Shown piece by piece: positions 17,280-26,544 of a DNA stretch of 64,000 bases (position 1 is the first letter of the stretch; every line of letters begins with the position of its first letter). The stretch comes from Ruegeria sp. A3M17. Its GTDB lineage: Bacteria; Pseudomonadota; Alphaproteobacteria; Rhodobacterales; Rhodobacteraceae. Made by a program: the position numbers and the translations under genes. A model generated the notes under the pieces. It did no database searches and was not told the origin of the DNA. It saw nothing but the letters and a program-made list of their open reading frames with translations. Location of the stretch: assembly GCF_003318255.1 (NCBI RefSeq), contig NZ_QOCF01000036.1, positions 1-64,000 of the forward strand. Direction: 5' to 3'.

Positions 17280-19764
17280 TGTCGCTCTCCAATCGGCGTG
17301 CCTTCACATCGAAGACTTCGGATATTCGGCCAAAGCCCGATCGCATGAGGGAGTCACCATGCCAGCCATTCACCGGATAGACAGCTGTGTCCGCCGAAAG
17401 CAGCTCCGACCATCCCAATACGCCATCTTCAGGAACCATGGCCTGAGATCTTGTGATAAAAAGAACAACTTCGCCGTCATATGGTTCAAAGCTGTAGGCC
17501 CGCGTTTGGCTTACTAAAGCATCCACGGTGTCGTCGACCAGCGTTTCGGTTGGAGACGCCGGTGGTGCGAGCCCTGTTGCTTGGAGAATACGCTGTGCAA
17601 AATCGTTCTGACCGAGGAGATCTGTTGTACTGATCTTTCCACGCCACCGTAGGCTTAGGTAATACCGAAGCCTACGCATTCTAATGGTCCATTTATCGCG
17701 TATGCGTTGAGACCGTGTAAACTTGCCAATTGCGCCGGGGGCCCAAGTGTCAATCATACCAACACAACGCACCCGCTCGCCTAAAGCAGTTAGTTGCTTA
17801 GCTAGCCGTAACGCGACACGACCATCGACGCAAAGCCCGCACAAAAGTATGTCGCGCCCTGAATATCGGTCTCGAACAATTGATGCCGCTTCGTCAATCG
17901 CCGGGTCGAATCCGGCTTGAGATAGTGCATTGAGCTGCGCCTGATCAGCAATACCGATATTGGCAACAGCACAAATTGCTCCGATCTCTTTGCCCAGTGA
18001 TTGATAAAGGAATGGTTGATTAACCGTCAGCAAGATGGGCGCGGTTTCTGGCGCGGATTTGAGTTCGGCCAGAGACCAGATTGAATCGGGCGTTGTTTCG
18101 TCTCGAGGCGTTGGATGCTTTGTTGCAACAGGTTCGGTCTGCCCCAGTAGATTGTCCAGCCCGTCCAGAGTCGGATCATTCAAAAACGCGTGCAGACTTG
18201 GTCTGGTCTCGAAAGTCTCTCCTACGCGCGACAACATTTGCAAAGCCAGTACGGAATAACCGCCCAGATCAAAGAAATCTCCGTCGACGTGATCAACAGG
18301 CAGCGCAAGAATGTCGGACCACAAGGAGGCCAGTCGAGGTTTAACGTTGTTCGGGGACGGTGTTGGCTTTGCAAGTGACGTAAAACCATTCAGGTTTAGC
18401 GGAGGGTTTTTTACCTTAGTGGGTCGATTTGCTGCTATCGCTGAGGTCGGAGCGGGGTCGCGTCGCATCAAGGCTTGGAACACCTCGAGCAAAAGGTCCG
18501 AAAACGCCTGAATAGTGGACTCGTCAAACAGATTGGCATTGTAGTCTATCGCCAGACGCCATCCTGAATTTCGACCTATAATGTTAACATTGAGATCGTA
18601 AAGCGTACCAGGTGAGTGTGATTGAACCGAAACCAGTTCTATATCGCCATATTTCCTTTCGTTTAAGAAAACGCGCTGAAGGTTAAACATGATCGAAACC
18701 AACGGGATACGTAACGGGTCTCGCGGTGGGTTTAGTACCTGAACCAGCTTATCGAAGGGCAATGTCTGGTGTGCCAGGGCGCCATTTACGACCTCACGAG
18801 CAGCGCGACCTTGATCGATTACTGATCTGCTTGCGTCAATGTCGAGGCGCATGACGATGGGATTAGTGAAAATCCCGATCAGTGGTTCCAAATCTATTTC
18901 TGTTCGGCCTGCAACCTGGATAGCAAAGCTTACGTCATTGCGGCACGAAAACCGTTCTAGCGCCGTGCTGAAAGCGGAAACGCCCAGGGCAAAGACTGAG
19001 GTATCCAGCTCTTTTGCGGTTTCAGAAAGGTTGGTTTCGAAGTCCTGCGGAAGTTCTCTGGCAAATGACTTCGGCTCGGGCTCTGAGGCCGCACGCGGTC
19101 GATCAAGCGGCAGTTCGAAATATTCCATGCCACCGAGGGTTTGCTTCCAGTACTCTTCCTCTTCATCCATGGCACCGCTCTGTTCGTAATCAGAAAGCCA
19201 CATAGAAAAGTCACCGTACTGCAGTGTTAATTCTGGCAGATCAGGATCGGTACCAGTCTGCAGCGCTTCGAGATGTACGCCCAGTTCATGACCCAGGACA
19301 CCGATGGAGTATCCGTCGAACACGCTGTTATGTACCGAAATCAATAGAGCTGCGCGTTCAGTTTCCATTGGAACCATCGCAACGCGAAAGAGACAGGGTT
19401 CAGACAGGTCGAATGGCTGTTCTGAATGTGCAATGGCAATCGAGTTAATCCGCTCTGCGCGATCGGCTTTGGGGACATTAAGGATATCAACGAGATCGAG
19501 TTTGAATTCAACATGTGCGAAGACTTCCTGCACAGGCTCCCCGTTTTGTTCTACGAAACGTGTTCGAAAAATCTCATGCCGGTCGATGATCTTCTGGAAC
19601 GCAGTTTGAACCATGTCGCTGGTTACCGGTCCTCGCAATTCCCACCGTATGGCTAGATTCAGTCCCTTATTACCGGGGTGAATCTGCTCCATAAACCAGC
19701 ACCGTTTTTGGGTAACAGAAGTGGGAAAGGTTCCGACTATCTGCTGCTGCTTCAATGCCTTCAT
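17269..19764 (-). CDS. NRPS release protein, C-PCP-TE without adenylation domain
   Basis: From ATG 19764 the product has 831 residues. GGAG eight bases upstream supports this start over the GTG at 19791. Domains are condensation (about 10-430), a carrier domain with DLGGYS (Ser504) and a thioesterase (about 590-815). Two active sites are odd. The condensation motif HHxxxDG reads HNSVFDG (145-151), with Asn146 in place of the second, catalytic His. The thioesterase elbow reads GLCVDG, with Cys645 where most have Ser; the His of GWHGD (His802) is kept. There is no adenylation domain, so the carrier must be loaded in trans, for example by A2 of the large synthase, or serve only as a relay. It heads a minus-strand operon with the GINT1-like and GH39-like genes. 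It probably accepts and releases the product of the 3,280-residue synthase. Confidence 0.85.
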   Translation of the reverse strand: MKALKQQQIVGTFPTSVTQKRCWFMEQIHPGNKGLNLAIRWELRGPVTSDMVQTAFQKIIDRHEIFRTRFVEQNGEPVQEVFAHVEFKLDLVDILNVPKADRAERINSIAIAHSEQPFDLSEPCLFRVAMVPMETERAALLISVHNSVFDGYSIGVLGHELGVHLEALQTGTDPDLPELTLQYGDFSMWLSDYEQSGAMDEEEEYWKQTLGGMEYFELPLDRPRAASEPEPKSFARELPQDFETNLSETAKELDTSVFALGVSAFSTALERFSCRNDVSFAIQVAGRTEIDLEPLIGIFTNPIVMRLDIDASRSVIDQGRAAREVVNGALAHQTLPFDKLVQVLNPPRDPLRIPLVSIMFNLQRVFLNERKYGDIELVSVQSHSPGTLYDLNVNIIGRNSGWRLAIDYNANLFDESTIQAFSDLLLEVFQALMRRDPAPTSAIAANRPTKVKNPPLNLNGFTSLAKPTPSPNNVKPRLASLWSDILALPVDHVDGDFFDLGGYSVLALQMLSRVGETFETRPSLHAFLNDPTLDGLDNLLGQTEPVATKHPTPRDETTPDSIWSLAELKSAPETAPILLTVNQPFLYQSLGKEIGAICAVANIGIADQAQLNALSQAGFDPAIDEAASIVRDRYSGRDILLCGLCVDGRVALRLAKQLTALGERVRCVGMIDTWAPGAIGKFTRSQRIRDKWTIRMRRLRYYLSLRWRGKISTTDLLGQNDFAQRILQATGLAPPASPTETLVDDTVDALVSQTRAYSFEPYDGEVVLFITRSQAMVPEDGVLGWSELLSADTAVYPVNGWHGDSLMRSGFGRISEVFDVKARRLESDSAK

Positions 19765-20000
19765 AAAAATCGCTCCGCTAAACCCAATCACCCTGGACGC
19801 GGAAAAACGTTTCGCAAGCTATTTCGAGCCAAAAAACTCCCGGCATGCGGCGAACAGGGCAAAATGCGGGTACTAATTACACAATCCAAGTTTCTCTGCC
19901 GCAGTCGCGCGAGTCAAATAAAACTCGCTAAATACTACAGGCGCCGTACAACAATCATAAATTTAAGCCCGCACTTCGCAACTCACGGGGTGAAATGCTC

Positions 20001-20028
20001 CTGACAGGGCACAATTATTCGCTATCAT
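20001..20028 (+). promoter_or_regulatory. Candidate sigma-70 promoter of the exopolysaccharide genes
   Basis: CTGACA (20001-20006) and TATCAT (20023-20028) are separated by 16 bases and match the -35 and -10 consensus at five of six positions each. They lie 32 bases before the ATG at 20061. This placement also argues against the upstream in-frame ATG at 19995 as the start of the export gene. Confidence 0.5.
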
Positions 20029-20060
20029 GTGACAGTTGTTATTTAGTTGTAAGCGATTCG

Positions 20061-21332
20061 ATGATTTGGCTTAAGGGTTCTGATTTAGCTTCCGCGCGAA
20101 GTCTCGTGCGTAGCCTGTGCGCTGTTTCCGTTTTTGTAAGCGCAGTGATGGTCGGCGGTATTGGCCGGGCCACAACCCTTGATGGATATCTGATAAACGT
20201 GGGTGACGAGCTCGAACTGGATATTCTCGATGATAATGAACCACCGCAGCGATTTACTGTAGGCCTCGATGGTGAGGTGCAGTTACCTTACATCGGCGGT
20301 CTACAGGTATCTTCCATTGCGGTTGGCGATGCGAGGGATTTGATTCATCGCACCTACGTAAAAAACGAAATTTTTGTGGACCCCTTGATCGAGCTTTCGG
20401 TTGCAAGTTTCCGGCCGATTTCGGTTTTGGGGGATGTTAAGAATCCGGGAAACTTCGACTACCAGCCTTTCATGACTACAGAACAAGCCGTCGGTTTGGC
20501 TGGGGGTCCAGCGATTTCTGCAAACAACGAAGAAGCCCGTGTTCTAGAGCGTAGAAATCTGAAAGGCACATTGAACAGCCTTGAATACGATCTTGCATTG
20601 TCGGCCGCCCAATATGCACGGGCTCAGGCATTGTTGAAAGGCGAGGACAGTTTGAATTGGTCTAACCTGCCGCCAGACCTGCGCCCGGGAGTGAACCGAG
20701 AGTTGTTTGACGAACATAAAGCAAGTGAAGATCAGGTCATCACGTTGGAGACGCGGAATGCGATAACCCAACATGAGCTTCTGACGCAGGCCGTGTCCGA
20801 AGCTGAAAGCCAGATCGCCATCCTGCGGCAGCGCGAAGTCGTGCAGCAAAGGATTGTGGATGTTTCTCAGACAGAACTGGAGAGAATGATTGATCTGGCG
20901 GCCCGAGGTTTGATCCCAAAATTTGATGTCCGAGACTTTGAGCTTAAGACTTCCCAGGCAGAAAGCAGTCTGTTGGATCAACGCGAGCGACAGTCCGAGG
21001 CATTGGTGCAACTTGCAACTCTCAAGGGACGATTGTCCCAGTTCGCTTCGGATCTGGAGCAGAAGCGGCTCAACGAATCCCAGCGGATCTGGAACGAGAT
21101 CAAGAAGCTGATTTCAAACAGAAATTCTATCGAAGACAGATTGGGGCTTTTGGACCAGTGGATGAATGCGGCCTCTGGTTTGGAGAGCGAAATGCTGCTC
21201 GAATTCCAAGTGCGCCGACGCGAAGACAACGGGGTTCGCAAGCTACTGTTGCGACCCGGGGACGAGCTTTCGCCTGGCGACTTACTGGTTATCGTGGTGA
21301 AACCACCCGAAACGTTGGGTGAACTACAATGA
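20061..21332 (+). CDS. ExoF-like periplasmic polysaccharide export protein
   Basis: The product has about 423 residues from ATG 20061. A hydrophobic signal (SLCAVSVFVSAVMVGGIG) leads into the Poly_export domain, which begins YLINVGDELELDILDD. An SLBB-like stretch (RPISVLGDVKNPGNFDYQPF) follows. The middle (about 160-370) is a long charged coiled coil. The end, LLRPGDELSPGDLLVIVV, is a second SLBB-type segment. No lipobox Cys is seen. This layout matches rhizobial ExoF more than Wza: a periplasmic partner that carries chains from the inner-membrane polymerase complex outward. It overlaps the ExoP-like gene by four bases (ATGA), so the two are produced together. A further in-frame ATG at 19995 lies upstream of the likely promoter and was not used. 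Confidence 0.85.
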   Translation: MIWLKGSDLASARSLVRSLCAVSVFVSAVMVGGIGRATTLDGYLINVGDELELDILDDNEPPQRFTVGLDGEVQLPYIGGLQVSSIAVGDARDLIHRTYVKNEIFVDPLIELSVASFRPISVLGDVKNPGNFDYQPFMTTEQAVGLAGGPAISANNEEARVLERRNLKGTLNSLEYDLALSAAQYARAQALLKGEDSLNWSNLPPDLRPGVNRELFDEHKASEDQVITLETRNAITQHELLTQAVSEAESQIAILRQREVVQQRIVDVSQTELERMIDLAARGLIPKFDVRDFELKTSQAESSLLDQRERQSEALVQLATLKGRLSQFASDLEQKRLNESQRIWNEIKKLISNRNSIEDRLGLLDQWMNAASGLESEMLLEFQVRRREDNGVRKLLLRPGDELSPGDLLVIVVKPPETLGELQ

Positions 21333-23548
21333 ATGTGCGTAGAAACCCGGAGTCGTCCAACCCGCGCGAAGTGGGTCGCGCTGCCAAATCGAATGCCGGT
21401 TTCCTAGCTTACCAATCTATCGACGTGATGTATCTGTTCTCGATTTTACGGGTTAATGCACGATTGATTTCCGCAGCGGCCATCGGGTGCGCCGTAGCGA
21501 TGTTCATTTATCTGCTCTTTGTTCCTCCGACTTACACCGCTTATTCGCAGATCATTCTCGACACGCGCGAAGAAAGTGTATCGCCTGTCGAGGAAGTGGT
21601 TTCTGACCTTAATCTGAACAGCTCGGTCCTGGCCGGTGAGGTCGTGACGATGCGGTCGAACGTGCTGATTGGCCAGGTTGTTGACGAATTGGGTTTGTTG
21701 GAGCATCCCCGATACGACCCCCGCCAACAGCGCAGCGAAGGCCTATTCGGCCAGGCCAAACGTCTATTGCGCGGAGACGATCCGCCACATGTGGTCGCTG
21801 CGCGATTGCCCGAAGAAACGCTACGTTCATGGATTATCAGTGCGGTGCGAGACAATCTGTCTGTAACGCAGATTGGGGTGTCCTATGTGATTGGAGTGCG
21901 TTTCCAGAGCACCGATCCGGTGCTTGCTGCAGACATAACCAACGCCATCGCAAACCAGTACATTAACAGTCAGCTTGACTCGAAAATGGATGCCACATTG
22001 CGCGCCAATTCTTGGCTATCTGACAGGTTGGCTGAATTGAGCGTTCAACTTGAAGCTGCAGACGCAGCGGTGGTTGATTTCAAGGCCGAGATGATCGAAA
22101 TCGCGGATGGCAATGAAGAAAGCATCAGCCAGCTATTGGCCGAATTGAATACTAAATTGGTCGGCAGCTCAACCGAGCGCGCGGATGCTGAAGTGCGCCT
22201 CTCTCAGGTTAAAGCGCTACAAGATCTTGGCGGCTTACGCGCAGTATCAGACGTTGTGACCTCACCGCTTTTGGAAACATTGACCCAGCAAAGAACAGAA
22301 TTGACGACAAATCAGGCTCAATTGGCTAGCACCCTCGGGCGTCGGCATCCGGATATGGTTCGGATTAACGCGCAAATCGCGAATATTGATCGATCGATTG
22401 ATACCGAATTGAGGCGTAGGGTCGAAGAAATGCGGGGTGACGTTATCGTGACCACCAATCGAGAGAACGCTTTGAGGAGCCAGATCGCCGTTGTATCTGA
22501 GAGGGCGGATTCACTGGCCAAGGCCTCGGTACGTTTAGGGCAACTGGAACGGGCGGCGAATGCCAACCGTCTAGTCTACGAAAACTTTCTTTCGCGCTTC
22601 AAGGAAACCAGCGCACAGGCGGATTTCCAGCTTCCAGAAGCGCGTATTATTGGTCAGGCCGAGGTTCCGTCTGTCCCCTCTGGTCCGCGCAAGACCCTGC
22701 ACATGATCGCGGCCTTTGTTTTCGGCCTTTCTGCAGCCACTGCTTTCGTATTCTTGCGAAATCTGGCGCGGTCGCCGGTGAACACAGCGGATGAATTGGA
22801 AGCGCTGACACAGCGCCGCAATCTGGCTTTGCTCCCATACGTCCGGCATTTTGGAAGCAAATACAGATGGCTGCGACAAGAACTGTCAGGCGTGGAAAAA
22901 TCACAGTTCATGGAGAACGTGCGCACCATTCGCACGAGCCTGTTCGGGCTGGGGAAATCCCGTCAGCCCAAAGTAATAATGATAACGTCTTCTGTTCCGA
23001 CAGAAGGAAAATCGTCACTATGTTGTGCTTTGGCGCGGGCAATCAGCACTTCGAAAACATCCGTTTTGTTGTTGGATGCTGACCTTCGGCATCCGGATGT
23101 ACGAAAAGCATTGGACCTACCGTCCGACGGGCCGTGTTTGGTGGAATACCTTAATGGAAATGCAAAGATTAAGGACTTACCCATCCGATCCGATCTGGCT
23201 GGCGTTGATGTCATTTCACCATCGTCTGAAAGCGCGAGCGCTGCGGATTTGCTGTCGTCTAATCTGTTTGCTGGCTTGTTAAGCCGAGTAAGTGCTCGCT
23301 ACGACGTCATCATCGTAAACGCGCCGCCTGTGCTGTATTTGTCAGATGCAATTCTGCTGACCAAACATGCCGACACAACCCTGGTCGCCGTGCGTAGTGG
23401 CAAGACACCGGCCAAGGTGGTGCTTAGCTCGATTGCGAGGTTGGAGGAGAATGGGCAACCGGTGTTTGGAACGGTGATGACAATGGTACGTCGCCAGGAT
23501 GCAGCAGCGCGTGATCTTGGGAGCTATTCGTACAAGTACAACTATTGA
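21329..23548 (+). CDS. ExoP-like Wzz chain-length regulator with BY-kinase domain
   Basis: This 739-residue inner-membrane protein starts with a Wzz domain: a first membrane segment at about 46-68 (LISAAAIGCAVAMFIYLLF) and the following FVPPTYTAYSQIILDTR. A long periplasmic coiled coil comes next, then a GNVR-like stretch and a second membrane segment at about 450-475. A cytoplasmic bacterial tyrosine kinase domain completes it. Its Walker A is PTEGKSS (Lys561), Walker A' is LLLDADLRHPD, and the tail is Tyr-rich (GSYSYKYNY), the autophosphorylated cluster of this family. Such proteins set chain length and drive Wzy-dependent export. It is coupled to the ExoF-like gene by an ATGA overlap; the first glycosyltransferase starts 27 bases after its stop. 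No domain is missing. Confidence 0.92.
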   Translation: MNVRRNPESSNPREVGRAAKSNAGFLAYQSIDVMYLFSILRVNARLISAAAIGCAVAMFIYLLFVPPTYTAYSQIILDTREESVSPVEEVVSDLNLNSSVLAGEVVTMRSNVLIGQVVDELGLLEHPRYDPRQQRSEGLFGQAKRLLRGDDPPHVVAARLPEETLRSWIISAVRDNLSVTQIGVSYVIGVRFQSTDPVLAADITNAIANQYINSQLDSKMDATLRANSWLSDRLAELSVQLEAADAAVVDFKAEMIEIADGNEESISQLLAELNTKLVGSSTERADAEVRLSQVKALQDLGGLRAVSDVVTSPLLETLTQQRTELTTNQAQLASTLGRRHPDMVRINAQIANIDRSIDTELRRRVEEMRGDVIVTTNRENALRSQIAVVSERADSLAKASVRLGQLERAANANRLVYENFLSRFKETSAQADFQLPEARIIGQAEVPSVPSGPRKTLHMIAAFVFGLSAATAFVFLRNLARSPVNTADELEALTQRRNLALLPYVRHFGSKYRWLRQELSGVEKSQFMENVRTIRTSLFGLGKSRQPKVIMITSSVPTEGKSSLCCALARAISTSKTSVLLLDADLRHPDVRKALDLPSDGPCLVEYLNGNAKIKDLPIRSDLAGVDVISPSSESASAADLLSSNLFAGLLSRVSARYDVIIVNAPPVLYLSDAILLTKHADTTLVAVRSGKTPAKVVLSSIARLEENGQPVFGTVMTMVRRQDAAARDLGSYSYKYNY

Positions 23549-23575
23549 TTTGAGTGTTTGTAAGACAGTGATGTT

Positions 23576-24673
23576 ATGAAAGTTGCCCTTGTTCATTATT
23601 GGTTGACTGGTATGCGCGGTGGCGAGCACGTGTTGGAACAATTGGTCAACCTATTTCCTCAAGCTGACCTGTTCACGCATGTTGCCGATCCAGACAAACT
23701 GTCGCCTCGGCTAAAAAGCCGTCCCATCCATGAAACATTCATCGCCAGGCTTCCGGGCGCGCGACGCCACTATCAAAAGTACCTGGCTTTTATGCCTCGG
23801 GCACTCGAAGAACTGGATCTGTCGGGTTATGACCTGATCATTTCATCCGAAAGTGGGCCGGCCAAAGGTATCATCGCACCACCGGGTACGCCTCATATTT
23901 GCTATGCACATTCACCGATGCGATACATCTGGGATCAGTACGGTGCCTACAGCAAGCGGTTGTCACGGATTGAAAAGATGTATTTTTCGCATCTCGCGCA
24001 CAGGCTTAGAATTTGGGATGTCAGCACTGCGGCCCGAGTCGACAAGTTTGTGGCCAATTCCAATTTTGTGGCACAGAGAATACGGCGTTACTATCATCGT
24101 GACGCACAAGTTGTGCATCCGCCGGTCGATCTTGATGCCTACCACCTACCTGACGAGACCAATAAACGCAGCCACTACTTGTTTGTCTCTGAACTGGTTC
24201 CGTACAAAAAAGCGGACTTGGTCATCGAGGCCTTTCGTGATCTCGACCGGCAACTGGTTGTCGTAGGTGATGGTAGCCAGCGGTCCGAGTTAGAGCAGAA
24301 TCTTCCTCCAAATGTTCGGTTGCTAGGTCGGGTCCCCAGTGCAGACTTGCCGGGTCTGTATCAGACTGCGAAAGCGTTGATATTCCCGGCCGAAGAAGAC
24401 TTTGGTATTGTCCCGGTCGAAGCCATGGCCTGCGGGACACCTGTGTTGGCCTACGGCCAAGGCGGTGTGCGCGACAGTGTTATTGAGGGCCGTACAGGCC
24501 TGTTCTTCGACGATCAATCAAGCAGTTCTATTGTGGAGACTATTCATCGGTTTGAACGCGCGCATTTTAATTCCGGCGACATTAGCGAACACGCAAGCGG
24601 GTTCGGTGCAGAACGGTTTCGACGTGAGTTCTCCAACGTCGTTGACGCTGTCCTTAGTGATTGGGCCGTCTAA
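23576..24673 (+). CDS. Glycosyltransferase family 4 (GT-B)
   Basis: The product has 365 residues and opens with MKVALVHYWLTGMRGGEHVLEQL, the N-terminal Rossmann of GT4 enzymes with the Gly-rich acceptor loop. The C-terminal Rossmann has ADLVIEAFRDLDRQLVVVGDGSQ and the E-x7-E donor-phosphate motif (EEDFGIVPVEAMACGTPVLAY). It resembles WbaZ-type mannosyltransferases, and CYAHSPMRYIWDQY is typical of that group. It is cytoplasmic, using a nucleotide sugar to extend a lipid-linked repeat unit. It follows the ExoP-like gene by 27 bases in the same direction. The donor sugar cannot be told from sequence alone. Confidence 0.88.
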   Translation: MKVALVHYWLTGMRGGEHVLEQLVNLFPQADLFTHVADPDKLSPRLKSRPIHETFIARLPGARRHYQKYLAFMPRALEELDLSGYDLIISSESGPAKGIIAPPGTPHICYAHSPMRYIWDQYGAYSKRLSRIEKMYFSHLAHRLRIWDVSTAARVDKFVANSNFVAQRIRRYYHRDAQVVHPPVDLDAYHLPDETNKRSHYLFVSELVPYKKADLVIEAFRDLDRQLVVVGDGSQRSELEQNLPPNVRLLGRVPSADLPGLYQTAKALIFPAEEDFGIVPVEAMACGTPVLAYGQGGVRDSVIEGRTGLFFDDQSSSSIVETIHRFERAHFNSGDISEHASGFGAERFRREFSNVVDAVLSDWAV

Positions 24674-24697
24674 GCGCTTCGCTGTTTTTGACCTATT

Positions 24698-26476
24698 TCA
24701 ATTCGGCAGGGTTTGCAGGATCAGCGCGGAGGGTTCGTTAATGTCACTGAGCACAGTGATCTCTGTCGATCGGAACTCTGTTTCAGAATAGATTGGCCCG
24801 CCTGTATTGGTGTTTCTTGAAAGGCGCGGAAAGTTGGTTCCGGCCACGTGCAACCGAATTTGATGACCAGCTTCGAACTTATAGGCGATTTGGCGCATGT
24901 CGACTGTTACTTCGTAGATCTGTCCTGGAGTCATCAGCTCGGGTGTTTCAAATCCACCTCTGTATCGCAACCTTAATGCGCCCTCTTGCACCAATAGCGA
25001 ATTTCCTTGTGTATCTACATCCGAAATGCGCAAGACTAGGTCGGAATCCGGAGTTGAAATGGTGACCCATAGCTTTGCTTGGATTGGGCCCGCGACTGTT
25101 ATTGGCTGTTCCAGCGGTGCGGATGAGAACAACAGCACATCGTCTCGTTTCTCGATCGAGTTCTGCAACACGGGCCCTTCTCGATCCTCGGGATTTCCAG
25201 TGCAGCAAAGCGGGCCACCGATAGAGGGAACAGGGTTTTCGGGGTCGGACAAAAAGCTACTCTTTAAGTCTGAAATTGCGCTTTTTTTCCAGAGCAATGA
25301 CTGACCTGCGCTCAAATATAGTTGCTTTTGAATTGCGTCGGCAGGCGGCCATTTGTTGGCTTCGCGCCACTGGTTATCCACGAGTGTAAAATAGGTGTAT
25401 TCGGGTAAATCAATGGCGGGTCCGTTCCCCAGGTGCCAAGCCAGAAACCGGCTAATGAGATCAACATAGCCGATGCGGCGATCCGGTGAGACTGGTAGAT
25501 CCCCAACGACCGTGTCACCGTCCGTACCGAGGTAGTTGCAATGTGTTCCTGCGCCGATGATAGTATTTACGGATGCGCCCGCATTTTGCAGAGTTTCAGC
25601 CAGTGTTAGGCTCGAATCTATTCCGGGATCGTGCCAGGTATCAATGAATAGTGCAGGTACCGAGAACGCCTCGTTGCCGGTGATATAGCCGGCGTCCCGC
25701 CAGTATTGAGGGTTATCGAAGTTCTGCAAAAACGCTTCATAATCAGTCTCGTCCGAGCGCAATTGTGCGACAAGGCCGACGACAGGAAGTCCATCGAGAA
25801 CATCGTCCGGATCAATTGGATGATAACCAGACTTGGGTGCGGTTTTGCCGCCTTCTGTGCCAAACCAGCCGACGCCGGCTGCCAGGTTGAAAACTCCTCC
25901 TTCAAAGCCACTGAAATAGGCATTCTTCCCTTCGACCGACCCGATTGCGCCGCCTGCTGCGATTGGAACTATGGCATGCAGGGCTGGATGTCCTTGAGCC
26001 GCCAACATGAGTTGGGATTCACCCAAAGCTGAACAACCCAGTGTTCCAACCCGTCCATTTGACCACGGTTGATTAATGATCCAATCTAGCGTGGCCGCGC
26101 CGTCCGGACCCTCGTTGGGGTATGGGGCGAATGTCCCTTCTGATCCGTACCGTCCGCGCATGTCCTGAGCGACCACAGCGAACCCCCGGCGCGTCAGCTC
26201 TCTAACCCAAAACCGCACTTCGCCGTAGGTTCGTTTGCCGTAGGGAAGGCGCATCAAAACCGTTGGGCGCGGACCGGATTCAGCCGGAAGGTAGACATCC
26301 GTCGCCAGGCGCACGCCGTCAGGCACCGTCACCATGACATCCGCTAAATCCGGTGCACCAGCTTGTACCCACCACGCGATTTGATTTCGGTTTTTGTCCA
26401 AAAGGGTTTTGCCCATCAGGACTAAACAACCAATTGCAATCACGGAACAGATAACAAGAACAACCTTGCGTTTCAT
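24698..26476 (-). CDS. CocE/NonD-type serine hydrolase, membrane-anchored
   Basis: This 592-residue protein has an N-terminal membrane segment (VVLVICSVIAIGCLVLMG), probably a signal anchor exposing the enzyme to the periplasm. The alpha/beta-hydrolase domain begins VTVPDGVRLATDVYLP. Its nucleophile elbow is GCSALGES. Asp in DTWHDPGIDSS and His in GAGTHCNYLG are in the usual places. A C-terminal jelly-roll domain follows, as in X-Pro dipeptidyl-peptidase/cocaine esterase relatives. Family members cleave acyl esters, amides or beta-lactams. Its place inside the polysaccharide/NRPS locus, divergent from the phosphopantetheinyl transferase (68 bases between starts), suggests an ester or amide made by the locus as substrate, but this is inference. 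AGGG before the ATG supports the start. Confidence 0.85.
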   Translation of the reverse strand: MKRKVVLVICSVIAIGCLVLMGKTLLDKNRNQIAWWVQAGAPDLADVMVTVPDGVRLATDVYLPAESGPRPTVLMRLPYGKRTYGEVRFWVRELTRRGFAVVAQDMRGRYGSEGTFAPYPNEGPDGAATLDWIINQPWSNGRVGTLGCSALGESQLMLAAQGHPALHAIVPIAAGGAIGSVEGKNAYFSGFEGGVFNLAAGVGWFGTEGGKTAPKSGYHPIDPDDVLDGLPVVGLVAQLRSDETDYEAFLQNFDNPQYWRDAGYITGNEAFSVPALFIDTWHDPGIDSSLTLAETLQNAGASVNTIIGAGTHCNYLGTDGDTVVGDLPVSPDRRIGYVDLISRFLAWHLGNGPAIDLPEYTYFTLVDNQWREANKWPPADAIQKQLYLSAGQSLLWKKSAISDLKSSFLSDPENPVPSIGGPLCCTGNPEDREGPVLQNSIEKRDDVLLFSSAPLEQPITVAGPIQAKLWVTISTPDSDLVLRISDVDTQGNSLLVQEGALRLRYRGGFETPELMTPGQIYEVTVDMRQIAYKFEAGHQIRLHVAGTNFPRLSRNTNTGGPIYSETEFRSTEITVLSDINEPSALILQTLPN

Positions 26477-26544
26477 TTAAACACCCTATCGACTTGCTAG
26501 GTTCGCCACGAGTAGTTTCGGTATTAGAAGGAAGGATTTTTTGC

